Assembly (NCBI RefSeq): GCF_008831125.1
Contig: NZ_WBKA01000009.1
Span: 1 to 62,820 of the forward strand
Direction: 5' to 3'
Origin: Pseudoclavibacter caeni
GTDB lineage: Bacteria > Actinomycetota > Actinomycetes > Actinomycetales > Microbacteriaceae
Length of the DNA stretch: 62,820 nucleotides
Of this stretch, positions 18,256 to 27,541 are shown in pieces; positions within the stretch are counted from its first letter, which is position 1; each line of letters opens with the position of its first letter. Position numbers and translations under genes: made by a program. The notes below the pieces were generated by a model, which was given only the letters and a program-made list of their open reading frames with translations, did no database searches and was not told the origin of the DNA.

Positions 18256-19752
18256 GTGAGATCTGCGAGGACATCAGCCGGAGGCACTCACGCGGCGACG
18301 CCCCGGCGGCGCACGTCCCGAGACGAGGCGACCGGGGCTCGTACGATCGCACCATTCGTCGCCGCGATCCTGGCCGGCGCGCTCATGCCGATCATGGACA
18401 CCACGATCGTCGCGATCGGCATGCAGGCGATCATCACGGCCTTCGCCGCTGCCGTGAGCGTCGCCCAGTGGGTGACCACCGCCTACCTGCTCGCCCTGGC
18501 CGTGATGATCCCCGTCAGCGGCTGGCTGCAGCGGCGGCTGGGCGGGCGGACGCTGTGGCTCGGCGGACTCATCGTGTTCACCGCGGGCTCGCTGCTGTGT
18601 GCGCTGTCACCCACGATCCAGGTGCTCATCGCCGCACGCGCGGTGCAGGGATTCGGTGCCGGCGTCCTGATGACCCTGCTGCAGACCATGCCGATGCAGC
18701 AGGCGCGACGGGCCGGTGTGCCACTCTCCGGGCGACTCATGGGGATCATCTCGCTGCCCGTCGCGGTGGGGCCGATCGTCGCACCCGTGCTCGGCGGGAT
18801 GCTGCTCGGCGTGGCCAGCTGGCACTGGCTGTTCCTGATCAACCTGCCGGTGGGGCTGGCGGCCCTGGCGATGGCCTGGCGCTGGGTTCGGCCCGAGGAC
18901 GGCCGGGAGCGAGACGCGCCCCTGGACGTCGCGGGGCTCCTGCTGGTCGGACTCGGTCTGGTCGGGGTGCTCGTCGGCACCACGAACGTCGCCGAGGCGG
19001 GCGGGATGGGGCATGCCGACGTGCTCGTGCCGCTCGTGGGTGGAACCGTGCTGCTGGTCGCGTTCGCCTGGTGGGAGGCTCGCATGCGGCATCCGCTCGT
19101 GGAAGTGGCTCTGCTGCGCGGCCACGTGCTCGCCGCGTCCGTCGTCGCCGTGTTCGCTCTGGGTGCCGCGATGTACGCCGGACAGTTCCTGCTGCCGCTG
19201 TTCTGGCAGGGCGTGCGCGGCACGAGCGTGCTCGACGCGGCGCTGCTGCTGATCCCGCAGGGCGTCGGGTCGCTGCTCGCCCGGCCCGCGGCCGGTGCGC
19301 TCACCGACCGACTCGGCTCACGCGTCGTGGCCGCTGGCGCGTTCACCGCTGTCGCGGTGACCACGGCGCCGTTCGCGATCTGGCCGGCGAGCGCCGGCAC
19401 GGCGGCGCTGCTGGTCGTGCTGTTCATGCGCGGGGTGGCCCTCGGCATGCTGTTCATCCCGGTGATGACCGCCTCGTACACCGGCCTCGCCGAGCCGGCG
19501 ATCCCGGACGCGACGATGCTCACCCGGCTCTCCCAGCAGATGGGCGCAGCCGTCGGCACCGCGCTCGCGGCGGTCGTGCTCGAAGCGGCGGCGACGTCGA
19601 CCGGTGACCAGGCCGCCGCGTTCGGGCGGGCGTTCTGGGCCGCTGTGGCGCTCGCCCTGGTCGGCGCGGCCGTGTCGCTGCGGCTGCCGGCGCGGGGGCC
19701 TGCCGAGATCGAGGGCTCGACGCCGGGCGCGGATGTGCATGCCCGGTCGTGA
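18256..19752 (+). CDS. MFS exporter, DHA2 (14-TM, EmrB-like) family
   Basis: 498 residues with about 14 membrane segments. IMDTTIVAIGMQAI is the DHA2-type motif D1, VAQWVTTAYLLALAVMIP and GWLQRRLGGRTLWLGG follow in the usual order (motif A region), and the RAVQGFGAGVLMTL helix is motif B-like. Exports drugs or metabolites by proton antiport; substrate unknown. GTG 18256 is chosen because AAGGAGG sits 7 bases upstream, downstream of the operator; the longer frame would extend into the divergent tetR gene. Confidence 0.92.
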   Translation: MRSARTSAGGTHAATPRRRTSRDEATGARTIAPFVAAILAGALMPIMDTTIVAIGMQAIITAFAAAVSVAQWVTTAYLLALAVMIPVSGWLQRRLGGRTLWLGGLIVFTAGSLLCALSPTIQVLIAARAVQGFGAGVLMTLLQTMPMQQARRAGVPLSGRLMGIISLPVAVGPIVAPVLGGMLLGVASWHWLFLINLPVGLAALAMAWRWVRPEDGRERDAPLDVAGLLLVGLGLVGVLVGTTNVAEAGGMGHADVLVPLVGGTVLLVAFAWWEARMRHPLVEVALLRGHVLAASVVAVFALGAAMYAGQFLLPLFWQGVRGTSVLDAALLLIPQGVGSLLARPAAGALTDRLGSRVVAAGAFTAVAVTTAPFAIWPASAGTAALLVVLFMRGVALGMLFIPVMTASYTGLAEPAIPDATMLTRLSQQMGAAVGTALAAVVLEAAATSTGDQAAAFGRAFWAAVALALVGAAVSLRLPARGPAEIEGSTPGADVHARS

Positions 19753-19819
19753 GAAGGAGCACAATGGAGGCAGGAGGTCACGGGCATCCCGCCCGCGATG
19801 CACGAGAACGGAGGTTGAC

Positions 19820-19972
19820 ATGGCTGAGGAGAAGAGCAGCTGCGGCTGCGGCGACACCTGTGGGTGTGGCTCGCACGAGACCAAGGCGCAGACGGTGACC
19901 ATCGAGAAGGACAAGGCCGCCGCGGAGGCCGCGACCTGCGGCTGCGGCGACAGCTGCGGCTGCGGGCACTGA
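19820..19972 (+). CDS. Metallothionein-like Cys-rich peptide
   Basis: A 50-residue peptide with eight cysteines in two symmetric blocks: SSCGCGDTCGCGSH at the N-terminus and TCGCGDSCGCGH at the end, joined by a charged linker. ACGGAGG lies upstream of the ATG. The CxC...CxC arrangement suggests cytosolic binding of Cu(I) or another soft metal, like bacterial metallothioneins, though I do not recognise it as a named family. It stands between an MFS gene and the copper operon and is followed by a strong terminator. Similar CGCGxxC blocks occur inside the two DUF5134-like proteins at 7530-8330 and 29152-29985. Confidence 0.75.
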   Translation: MAEEKSSCGCGDTCGCGSHETKAQTVTIEKDKAAAEAATCGCGDSCGCGH

Positions 19973-19990
19973 GCTCCGGTCTGACCATCC

Positions 19991-20026
19991 GAGGCCCCGA
20001 TCGGCGGAGACGCCGGCCGGGGCCTC
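19991..20026 (+). terminator. Strong hairpin terminator
   Basis: Stem of 16 bases with two mismatches (GAGGCCCCGATCGGCG / CGCCGGCCGGGGCCTC), loop GAGA, 18 bases past the stop of the Cys-rich peptide gene. There is no long T-run, as is usual in high-GC Actinobacteria. Confidence 0.8.
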
Positions 20027-20193
20027 GTCGTGTCTGGGGCGCTCGACCGGTGCGGCCGTGCACGGGGGTGCATCACTGGTTGTGGTCTGGGACGCCACCG
20101 TGTGGGAAGGTGGCGGCCCCGTCGCCTCGTGCCGGTGTGGCCGTGTCGTGGTCGAGGCCTTGCCATCCGGTGCGGGAGCAGGCGCATCAACCT

Positions 20194-20229
20194 CTACATT
20201 GTGTAGACAGATGTGTCTACGAGCTGTAG
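20194..20229. promoter_or_regulatory. Tandem BlaI/CopY-type operators before copC
   Basis: Two dyads, CTACATTGTGTAG (20194-20206) and CTACGAGCTGTAG (20217-20229), with centres 23 bases apart, about two helical turns. They end 13 bases before the copC start, so a bound repressor would cover the promoter of the whole copC-copA operon. Confidence 0.7.
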
Positions 20230-20242
20230 AGTGTTTCGTGTG

Positions 20243-20917
20243 ATGCAGCATACCGTGACGAGAGCGCGCATGAGGGCCGCGACGGATGGGGCGGTCTCGC
20301 CCGAGGGCGGGGAGATGCTCGGTGGAGTCGGCCCGTCGAGCGTGAGGACGGCCTCGGCTCTCGTCACCGTGGTGCTGCTCGCGCTCGCTGCCATCATGGT
20401 GGGGACGACGCCGGCCCGGGCACATGACGAGGTGGTCTCGCGCACACCCGCGGCCGGCTCCACGGTCGACGCGGCCCCTCAGCAGGTCGTCCTCGAGTTC
20501 AACGAGGCGCCGATGTCCGTGGGCGCCACGATCCGGGTGATCGACGCGCAGGGGCAGGACTGGGGCGACGGCGACCCGGTCTTCGACGGCTCGCTGGTCA
20601 GTCAGCCGCTGCGCGACGGGATGCCGGCTGGGAACTATCAGGTGCGCTGGCGGATCGTCTCGCAGGACGGCCATCCGATCAGCGAGAGCTTCGACTTCTC
20701 CGTCGGGGCGTCGGCGTCGGCGATGCCCTCGCCCACGGTCGACGGCACGGCCGAGGCCGCGTCGAGCGGTGACGCCGTCGTGGTCGACCAGCCCGACGCG
20801 CAGCAGGATGCGACCGGGTCGCCAGCGCGCATCGCCGTCGCCGCGGCGATCGGCGCGGGAGTCGTGGCCTTCGGGCTGCTCGTGTGGCGGCTGCGCTCCA
20901 GACGCGCCCGCCGCTGA
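20243..20917 (+). CDS. copC: CopC-type copper-binding protein
   Basis: 224 residues. Signal peptide ending TTPARA, after which the mature protein begins HDEVVSRTPAAGS: the N-terminal His is a Cu(II) ligand in CopC proteins. The cupredoxin-like beta domain (VVLEFNEAPMSVGATIRVID, then NYQVRWRIVSQDGHPISESF) contains the second conserved His in DGHP. A Ser/Ala/Asp linker and a C-terminal membrane helix (AAAIGAGVVAFGLLVWRL) anchor it outside the membrane. The start is uncertain: ATG 20243 lies immediately after the operators, while ATG 20270 or GTG 20341 would leave a more usual signal peptide. First gene of the copper operon. Confidence 0.9.
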   Translation: MQHTVTRARMRAATDGAVSPEGGEMLGGVGPSSVRTASALVTVVLLALAAIMVGTTPARAHDEVVSRTPAAGSTVDAAPQQVVLEFNEAPMSVGATIRVIDAQGQDWGDGDPVFDGSLVSQPLRDGMPAGNYQVRWRIVSQDGHPISESFDFSVGASASAMPSPTVDGTAEAASSGDAVVVDQPDAQQDATGSPARIAVAAAIGAGVVAFGLLVWRLRSRRARR

Positions 20918-21063
20918 TCTCGAGGCGTTCACCCGCACGACGACGCCCGATCGCCGCGTCGCCGGCAAAAGACCTGCGCGAGGCCCGGTCAGAGCCCCGA
21001 CGCACCATCGCAGCACCCGGGAACGGGCCTGCTGCACGGATACCACCAGAGAGAGGAACCATC

Positions 21064-21690
21064 ATGACCATCACCACCATGTCTCGCACTCGACGAGGAG
21101 TGCGCACCGCAGGCCGCGGCATCGTCTCGATGCTGGCCGCCGCCGTGCTGGCGACCGGTCTGGCAGCCTGCTCGAGCGGATCAGGCGCCAACGAGCCGGC
21201 GCAGGACGCCACCCAGGCCTCGCACGTGACCATCGAGGACGCCTGGGTCAAGGCTCCGGAGGAGGGCAAGACGATGACCGCCGGCTTCGGCACGCTGAAG
21301 AACGACGGAGACGAGGACGTCCGCGTCGTTTCAGCCTCAAGCCCCGTCTCCGAGACGATGCAGCTGCACGAGACGGTCACCGGCGCCGACGGGCAGAAGA
21401 AGATGCAGGAGAAGGACGGCGGGTTCGTCATCCCCGCGCACGGCGAGTTCGAACTCGCCCCGGGGGCTAACCACATCATGTTCATGAAGACGACTCAGAC
21501 GATCCAGGCTGGTGACACTGTCGACATCACCCTCACCTTCGAGGACGACTCGACCATGGACTTCCAGGCTCCGGCCAAGGCCTACACCGGCGCGAACGAG
21601 ACGTACCAGGGTGGCTCCGGCGCGAGCGCAGACGCCAGCTCCAGCGCCGATTCGGGTGACATGAGCGGCATGAACATGGGCGGCAACTGA
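21064..21690 (+). CDS. PCuAC-type copper chaperone lipoprotein
   Basis: 208 residues. Signal peptide with lipobox LAACSS. The PCu(A)C domain carries the copper-binding set: Met and His in SETMQLHE, a Met in QKKMQEKD, and HIM in GANHIMFM. In other bacteria these proteins deliver Cu(I) to cytochrome oxidase Cu(A) in the periplasm. A C-terminal Ser/Ala-rich tail ends in MSGMNMGGN, probably an extra copper-holding segment. The DyP gene starts one base after its stop, so the genes are coupled. Confidence 0.93.
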   Translation: MTITTMSRTRRGVRTAGRGIVSMLAAAVLATGLAACSSGSGANEPAQDATQASHVTIEDAWVKAPEEGKTMTAGFGTLKNDGDEDVRVVSASSPVSETMQLHETVTGADGQKKMQEKDGGFVIPAHGEFELAPGANHIMFMKTTQTIQAGDTVDITLTFEDDSTMDFQAPAKAYTGANETYQGGSGASADASSSADSGDMSGMNMGGN

Positions 21691-21691
21691 C

Positions 21692-22957
21692 GTGCCCGGC
21701 ACACGTGAGGGCGCGCCGGCCGAACATGGGTTCAGCCGGCGCGCCCTGCTGCTCGGCGGAGGGGCCGTCGCCGCCGGGGCCGTCGTCGGCGGCGGCGGCG
21801 AGGCGTATGCCCAGGCACGCGTGCGCGAGGCGGTGGCCCGGGAGCGGGCCCAGGCGGACACGGCCAACGCGCTGGTCACACAGACCTTCCACGGCGTCCA
21901 TCAGTCGGGCATCGAGATGACCCCGCAGGCGCACCAGACACTCGTGGCGCTTGACCTGCACGACGATGTCGACCGGGCCGCGCTGCGCCGGATGCTGCCG
22001 ATCATCTCCGACGACGCCGCGCGGCTCATGGCGGGACGCTCCGCGCTGGCCGACTCCGAGCCCGAGCTGGCGATCATGCCCACGGGTCTCACGATCACCG
22101 TCGGATTCGGCCGGGAGCTCATCGCCCGCGTCGACCCCGCCCTGGTGCCTGCCTGGCTGGCGGAGCAGCCCCGCTTCGCGATCGACCGGCTCGAGGACGC
22201 GTGGGTCGGCGGCGACCTCGTGCTGCAGATCGCCGCCGACGACCCGCTCACCGTCGCTCACACCAGACGGATGCTGCTGAAGGACATCCGCCCGTTCACG
22301 ACCGTGCGCTGGGAGCAGGCCGGCTTCCGCCGCGCCTGGGGATCGCAGCGCACCGGCACGACCCAGCGCAACCTGTTCGGTCAGGTCGACGGCACGGTCA
22401 ACCCTGAGCCGGGCGGCGACGACTTCCGGCGCGTCGTCTGGGACGGCACGACCGAGGACCGCAACCCCGCCTGGCTCGCCGGTGGCACCGGATTCATCGT
22501 CCGCCGGTTCCGGATGCTGCTCGACAAATGGGATCTGCTCGATCGTGAGGGACGCGAGGAGGCCGTCGGCCGCCGGCTCGACACGGGGGCCCCGCTGACG
22601 GGGACGGCCGAGTACGACGAGCCGGACTTCGACGCGGTGACCCCGCTCGGGTTCCCGGTGATCGCGGAGTACGCGCACATGCGCCGGCTGCGCTCGCCGG
22701 ACACCGCCCAGCGCATCCTGCGCCGCACCTACAACTTCGAGCAGGCGCCGCGCAGCGCTGACGAGCTGTCGGAATCGGGGCTGATCTTCACCGCGTTCCA
22801 ACACGACGTGGGCACGCAGTACGTGCCGCTGCAGCAGCGGATGAGCGACCTCGACCTGCTCAACGAGTGGGTTGAGCACATCGGCATGGCCGTGTTCGCG
22901 ATCCCGCCGGGATGTGACGAGGGCGGCTACGTGGGGCAGACCCTGCTCGAGGGATGA
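21692..22957 (+). CDS. Tat-exported DyP-type haem peroxidase
   Basis: 421 residues, GTG start at 21692. Twin-arginine signal FSRRALLLGGGAVAAGAVVG. Dyp-type peroxidase fold with the GxxDG motif (LFGQVDGTVNPEPGG) and, near the C-terminus, TAFQHDVGTQYVPLQ, typical of the EfeB-like class. Oxidises substrates with H2O2 outside the membrane. Its place inside a copper operon, between a PCuAC chaperone and a CtaG fusion, is typical of actinobacterial copper-trafficking loci. A role in copper or haem redox handling is inferred. Confidence 0.92.
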   Translation: MPGTREGAPAEHGFSRRALLLGGGAVAAGAVVGGGGEAYAQARVREAVARERAQADTANALVTQTFHGVHQSGIEMTPQAHQTLVALDLHDDVDRAALRRMLPIISDDAARLMAGRSALADSEPELAIMPTGLTITVGFGRELIARVDPALVPAWLAEQPRFAIDRLEDAWVGGDLVLQIAADDPLTVAHTRRMLLKDIRPFTTVRWEQAGFRRAWGSQRTGTTQRNLFGQVDGTVNPEPGGDDFRRVVWDGTTEDRNPAWLAGGTGFIVRRFRMLLDKWDLLDREGREEAVGRRLDTGAPLTGTAEYDEPDFDAVTPLGFPVIAEYAHMRRLRSPDTAQRILRRTYNFEQAPRSADELSESGLIFTAFQHDVGTQYVPLQQRMSDLDLLNEWVEHIGMAVFAIPPGCDEGGYVGQTLLEG

Positions 22958-23087
22958 TGCCGTTCGAGGCCGATCCCGCCGGGGCGCGGCCGTCGTCGAC
23001 ACGATGTCGACATCCTGCCGGGAGAACCCCGCCGGGGGTATGTGCGACCGGGTAGACTGGCTTGCTGATCCACGGAAGGGAGTTCGC

Positions 23088-25166
23088 GTGCGCGAACGGT
23101 CGGTGAAAGTGCGTCGGCAGGTCGTCGGAGCGACGATCGCGGTCTCGGGGCTGCTCATCCTCCTCGTGCCCCTCGTGACCACGCTCGTGGCGGGGGAGGA
23201 CGCCTACACGGAGATCCGCCGGGCCTGGCCCGGCACGACCATCGCGGTCACCGCGACGGTGCTCGCCGCGGCCGCGTCCGTGGCCGCGTTCCTCACCTTC
23301 GGCGGCCTCACCCATGAGGCGATCATCCGCGTGCGCCACCACCGGCGCGACGACTTCGCCGTTGACGGCACGGGCGTGCGGGTCGCGCGCATCGCCTCGG
23401 CGCTGTGGTCGGCCGCCTCCGGACTGCTCATCTTCGTCACCGCGCTCGACTCCTCGGGCGTCGGGGTCGACGCGCTCGGAAGCGGCGAGGCGCTCGCCTA
23501 TGGGTACACGGCCTCCTATTTCCCCGGCGCGTGGACGGTGACGTTCCTGTTCAGCACCGCGATCGCGATCGTGCTGCAGGTGCGCTCGACGTGGACGTCA
23601 CTCGTGCTCTCACTGTGGATGTCGGGCTTCGCCGCGCTGGCGCCCGTCGTGGTCGGGCAGGTGCTCGTCGGCTGGAACCACGACTTCGGCGGGGACGCGA
23701 CGATCATCCAGACGCTCGCGGTGGACGTCGTCCTCGGCGCCTGCGCGGTCGCCGGGCTCGCCGCGGCCGGCGGCGCCCGCACCGGCGCCCGGGAGCGGCG
23801 CCGACTGTGGACGCTCGTGGTGCTCGGCTCGCCGTTCATCGTGCTGCCCGAGCTCGTCATCACCCCGTTCAAGCTCGCCGGCACCGGTCTGCTCGACACG
23901 GCGACCGGCTGGCAGATCGCAACACGCTGGGTCGCGCTCGCCGTGGTCGCCGGCGCGCTCGTTGGTCTCGCCCGGGTGACCGCGTTCGCCCGGCGCACCG
24001 CCCTGTGGGCCGCCATGTTCGTGGGGGTCGGCGGGTGGCTCGCACTCACCGTCGCGATGACCCGCGTGCCGCCGCCCAACTACTTCGAGAACCCCGGCAT
24101 CGAGGTCGTGTTCCTGGGCTTCGAGACCCCGGACGCCCCCACCTGGCTGGGGATGCTCACCCACTGGCGGATCAACATCCTGTTCACCACGCTCGCCGTG
24201 TTCGCCACGGTCGTGTACCTGGTCGGCGTGCATGTGGTGCGCAGCCGCGGCGACCGCTGGCCCCGCTACCGGGTTATGGGGTGGATCAGCGGCTGGGTGA
24301 CCGTGTTCCTCGCCACCTCCTCCGGGCTCGGCTTCTACGCCGGGCCGGACTTCGGCATCCACATGATCGTGCACATGACCCTGAACATGGCCGCGCCGAT
24401 CATGCTCGTGCTGGGCGGGCCGATCACGCTCGCCCTGCGCGCCACCCAGCAGGTGCACGGGGCCGTCTCCGGCCCGCACCAGTGGACCACCTGGCTGCTG
24501 CAGTGGCCGGTCGCCCGCGCGGTGATGCACCCCCTGTTCGTGTTCGTGCTGTACGTCGGCTCGTACTACGCGCTGTACTTCACCCCGCTGTTCGGCGATC
24601 TGATGCGCTACCACTGGGGTCACCAGTTCATGTACATGCACTTCCTGATCGTCGGGTACATGTTCTACTCGATGGTCATCGGTGTCGACATGACGCCCCG
24701 CCCGATCCCGCACGTCGGCAAGCTCGGCTACGTCATCGCCGCGATGCCCTTCCACGCGTTCTTCGGCGTGATCGTGATGACAAGCCCGAAGATCATCGCC
24801 GAGACGTTCTACCAGTACCTCGACCTGCCGTGGGCGGATCTGGCGAGCTCGCAGTACCTGGGCGGCGGCGTCGCCTGGGCGGGCGGCGAGCTGCCGCTGC
24901 TGTTCGTCGTTGTCGTGCTCGGGCTGCAGTGGGCGAAGCAGGACACCCGCGAGTCCCGGCGCAGTGACCGGCAGGAGGACACCGGCCTCGACACCGAGTA
25001 CGAGGCATACAACGCGATGCTCCAGCAGCTCTCGCACCGCCGCGCTCCGCAGCCGGCGACAGCGGGCGCGACGAGCGGCACGGATCGGGCGGAGGCGACC
25101 GCGGCGTCCACCGTGGCCGGCGGCGACCATGGCGACGCCGGCCCGGATGGCGGCGGGCGGCGCTGA
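23088..25166 (+). CDS. CopD-CtaG fusion: copper transport/cytochrome oxidase assembly
   Basis: 692 residues. About seven membrane helices in the first half have CopD character (copper resistance D). The second half (from about residue 395) is the caa3_CtaG family: DFGIHMIVHMTLNMAAPIML, then TPLFGDLMRYHWGHQFMYMH, with conserved His/Met residues lining helices. It inserts or moves copper across the membrane for oxidase maturation. GTG 23088 is chosen for GGAAGGGAG just upstream; the track-like longer frame would overlap the DyP gene. The C-terminus is a polar tail of about 70 residues. Third downstream gene of the copC operon. Confidence 0.9.
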   Translation: MRERSVKVRRQVVGATIAVSGLLILLVPLVTTLVAGEDAYTEIRRAWPGTTIAVTATVLAAAASVAAFLTFGGLTHEAIIRVRHHRRDDFAVDGTGVRVARIASALWSAASGLLIFVTALDSSGVGVDALGSGEALAYGYTASYFPGAWTVTFLFSTAIAIVLQVRSTWTSLVLSLWMSGFAALAPVVVGQVLVGWNHDFGGDATIIQTLAVDVVLGACAVAGLAAAGGARTGARERRRLWTLVVLGSPFIVLPELVITPFKLAGTGLLDTATGWQIATRWVALAVVAGALVGLARVTAFARRTALWAAMFVGVGGWLALTVAMTRVPPPNYFENPGIEVVFLGFETPDAPTWLGMLTHWRINILFTTLAVFATVVYLVGVHVVRSRGDRWPRYRVMGWISGWVTVFLATSSGLGFYAGPDFGIHMIVHMTLNMAAPIMLVLGGPITLALRATQQVHGAVSGPHQWTTWLLQWPVARAVMHPLFVFVLYVGSYYALYFTPLFGDLMRYHWGHQFMYMHFLIVGYMFYSMVIGVDMTPRPIPHVGKLGYVIAAMPFHAFFGVIVMTSPKIIAETFYQYLDLPWADLASSQYLGGGVAWAGGELPLLFVVVVLGLQWAKQDTRESRRSDRQEDTGLDTEYEAYNAMLQQLSHRRAPQPATAGATSGTDRAEATAASTVAGGDHGDAGPDGGGRR

Positions 25167-25229
25167 CGATGGGGCGAGACGGACGATGAGACGCGGCGGA
25201 GTCGGCACGAGCGGATCGGAGACGATGGC

Positions 25230-27524
25230 ATGAGCGAGACCGCGCAGGCGACGGCGGAGAACCAGCTGAACGGCGAGGACCTCACTGAGCTCGACATCTC
25301 GGGCATGACCTGCTCGGCGTGCGCCCGGCGCGTCGAGAAGGCCCTCAACCGCATGGACGGGGTGACCGCCTCGGTCAACTACGCCACCGAGCGGGCGATC
25401 GTCAGCGGACTCGGCCAGCGCGAGATCACCGCGGCGATCCGGCAGGTCGAGGGCGCCGGCTACGGGGCCCACGTGCACCAGGGGCCCGAGGACACCTGGT
25501 CGAAGCGGGCCAGCGAGGAGCGCATCACCTCGCTGCGCCGCCGGCTGATCGTCGCGGCGCTGCTGACCGTGCCGCTCATGGACGTCACGATCGTGCTTGC
25601 GCTCGTGCCCGACTGGCGGTTCCCTGGCTGGGAGTGGGCGAGCGTGCTGCTGTCGCTGCCCGTCGTCGTCTGGGCGGCCTGGCCGTTCCACCGCGCCGCA
25701 TGGCGCAACGTGCGCCATCAGACCGGCACGATGGACACGCTCGTGTCGCTCGGCATCATCGTCAGCTTCGTGTGGGCGATCGTCACGATCGTCACCGGCC
25801 AGTCGAGCGGCGCCGGCTACTGGCTCGGATTCGGCACCACCCCGGGCGGCGCCGACGCGCTCTACCTCGATGTCGCCTGCGGGATGACCACCTTCCAGCT
25901 CGCCGGCCGTTACTTCGAGGCCCGCTCCCGCCGCCGCGCCGGCGACGTGCTCGGCGCCCTCGGAGCGCTCGCCGCGCGCACGGCCCGCGTGCGCCGGCCG
26001 GACAGCGAGCAGGTCGTGCCGATCGAGCGGCTGCGGCGGGGCGAGGAGTGCGTGGTGCTGCCCGGCGAGACGATCCCCGCCGACGGGGTCGTCATCGAGG
26101 GCGCCGCCGAGGTCGACACCAGCATGATGACCGGCGAGCCGCTGCCCGTGCGGGTCGCCGCAGACGACCGGGTCACCGCCGGCACGATCAGCACGAACGG
26201 GCGGCTCGTGCTGCGTGCCGAGTCCGTCGGCGCGAACACGCAGCTGGCCCGGATGGCGGTGCTCGCCGAGGACGCGCAGGCGCGCAAGTCGCGCGTCGAG
26301 CGGCTCGTCGACCGCATCACCGTGGTGTTCGTTCCCGCGGTGATCGGGCTGGCGATCCTCGTGACGATCGGGTGGCTGATCGGCGGCGCGGACCTCGGCC
26401 GGGCGATCGGCGTGGGCATCAGCGTGCTCATCATCGCCTGTCCGTGCGCGATGGGGCTGGCGACGCCGACCGCGCTGATGGTCGGCGTCGGCCGCGGCGC
26501 CTCCCTCGGCATCCTCGTGCGGGGCCAGGACGCCCTCGAAGCGAGCGGACGCATCACCACGGTCGTGCTCGACAAGACTGGCACGCTCACCAGCGGCCGC
26601 ATGGCCGTGCGCCGCGTGCTCGCCACCCCCGGCTGGACGCAGCGCGAGGTGCTGCGTCAGGCCGCCGCCGTCGAGCAGGGCAGCGAGCACCTGATCGCCC
26701 GGGCCGTCACCCGGGCCGCCGAGGGTAAAGACATCGCCGTGCCGCGGCTGGAGGACTTCACCGCCCAGGTGGGGCGCGGCGCGCGGGCGACGGTGGGCGG
26801 CCGCGTGGTGACCGTCGGGTCGGCTGACGTGCTGGAGCATCCCGCGCCCCCGGCGATCGCCGCTGGCGTGCGCGCGGCCGAGGAGGAGGGCCGCGGGGCC
26901 GTCTACGTCGTCGTCGACGGTGAGACGATCGGCGCGCTCGTGCTCAGCGATGTGCTGCGGTCAGGCGCCCGCGAGGCCGTGGCGCTGCTGCACGAGCAGG
27001 GGCTGCGCACCGTGCTGCTCACCGGCGACGGCGAGGCCGCCGCCCGGCGGGTGGCCGACGAGCTCGGCATCGACGACGTGCGCGCCCGGGTGCTGCCGAC
27101 CGGCAAGGCGAACGCGATCACCGACCTGCAGCGCGAGGGCCAGCGGGTCGCGATGGTCGGCGACGGCGTGAACGACGCGGTCGCGCTGAGCACGGCCGAT
27201 CTCGGCATGGCGATGTGGAACGGCACGGACATCGCGCTGAAGTCGGCGGACATCATCCTCGTGCGTGAGGATCTCATGGTGATCCCCGATGCGATCGCGC
27301 TGTCGCGTCGGACGCTGTCGACGATCCACATGAACCTGGCGTGGGCGTTCGGCTACAACCTCGCGGCGATCCCGATCGCGGCGGCGGGGCTGCTCAACCC
27401 GCTCATCTCGGCGGCGGCGATGTCGCTGTCGTCGGTGCTCGTGGTCACCAACAGCCTGCGGCTGCAGAATGTGCGCTCCGCGGCCGAGCGGGTGCAGCGG
27501 GGCCAGCAGGCCGTGCAGGACTGA
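25230..27524 (+). CDS. copA: Copper-exporting P-type ATPase
   Basis: 764 residues. N-terminal heavy-metal domain with GMTCSACARRVEKAL (C28xxC31), eight predicted membrane helices, actuator TGEPLPV, transport motif CPC (C404-P405-C406) in IIACPCAMGLATPTAL, phosphorylated Asp D448 in LDKTGTLTSG, and GDGVNDAVALSTADLG in the hinge. This is the classic P1B-1 Cu(I) exporter, unlike the CPH-type enzyme at 5108-7465, so the locus has both classes. Last gene of the copC operon; it converges on the M56 peptidase gene with 17 bases between stops. Confidence 0.96.
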   Translation: MSETAQATAENQLNGEDLTELDISGMTCSACARRVEKALNRMDGVTASVNYATERAIVSGLGQREITAAIRQVEGAGYGAHVHQGPEDTWSKRASEERITSLRRRLIVAALLTVPLMDVTIVLALVPDWRFPGWEWASVLLSLPVVVWAAWPFHRAAWRNVRHQTGTMDTLVSLGIIVSFVWAIVTIVTGQSSGAGYWLGFGTTPGGADALYLDVACGMTTFQLAGRYFEARSRRRAGDVLGALGALAARTARVRRPDSEQVVPIERLRRGEECVVLPGETIPADGVVIEGAAEVDTSMMTGEPLPVRVAADDRVTAGTISTNGRLVLRAESVGANTQLARMAVLAEDAQARKSRVERLVDRITVVFVPAVIGLAILVTIGWLIGGADLGRAIGVGISVLIIACPCAMGLATPTALMVGVGRGASLGILVRGQDALEASGRITTVVLDKTGTLTSGRMAVRRVLATPGWTQREVLRQAAAVEQGSEHLIARAVTRAAEGKDIAVPRLEDFTAQVGRGARATVGGRVVTVGSADVLEHPAPPAIAAGVRAAEEEGRGAVYVVVDGETIGALVLSDVLRSGAREAVALLHEQGLRTVLLTGDGEAAARRVADELGIDDVRARVLPTGKANAITDLQREGQRVAMVGDGVNDAVALSTADLGMAMWNGTDIALKSADIILVREDLMVIPDAIALSRRTLSTIHMNLAWAFGYNLAAIPIAAAGLLNPLISAAAMSLSSVLVVTNSLRLQNVRSAAERVQRGQQAVQD

Positions 27525-27541
27525 GTCCGGCGCGAGCCGGC

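Noticed and set aside
19604-19972. 122-residue protein starting at 19604 and ending in the Cys-rich peptide
   Set aside because: The first part overlaps the MFS gene and is Arg-rich noise; the ATG at 19820 has a strong ACGGAGG and gives the symmetric Cys peptide.
23610-26840. 1076-codon minus-strand ORF antisense to CtaG and copA
   Set aside because: Composition is Arg/His/Asp/Gly-rich noise with no domain. It mirrors the third-position GC bias of the two real genes on the other strand.
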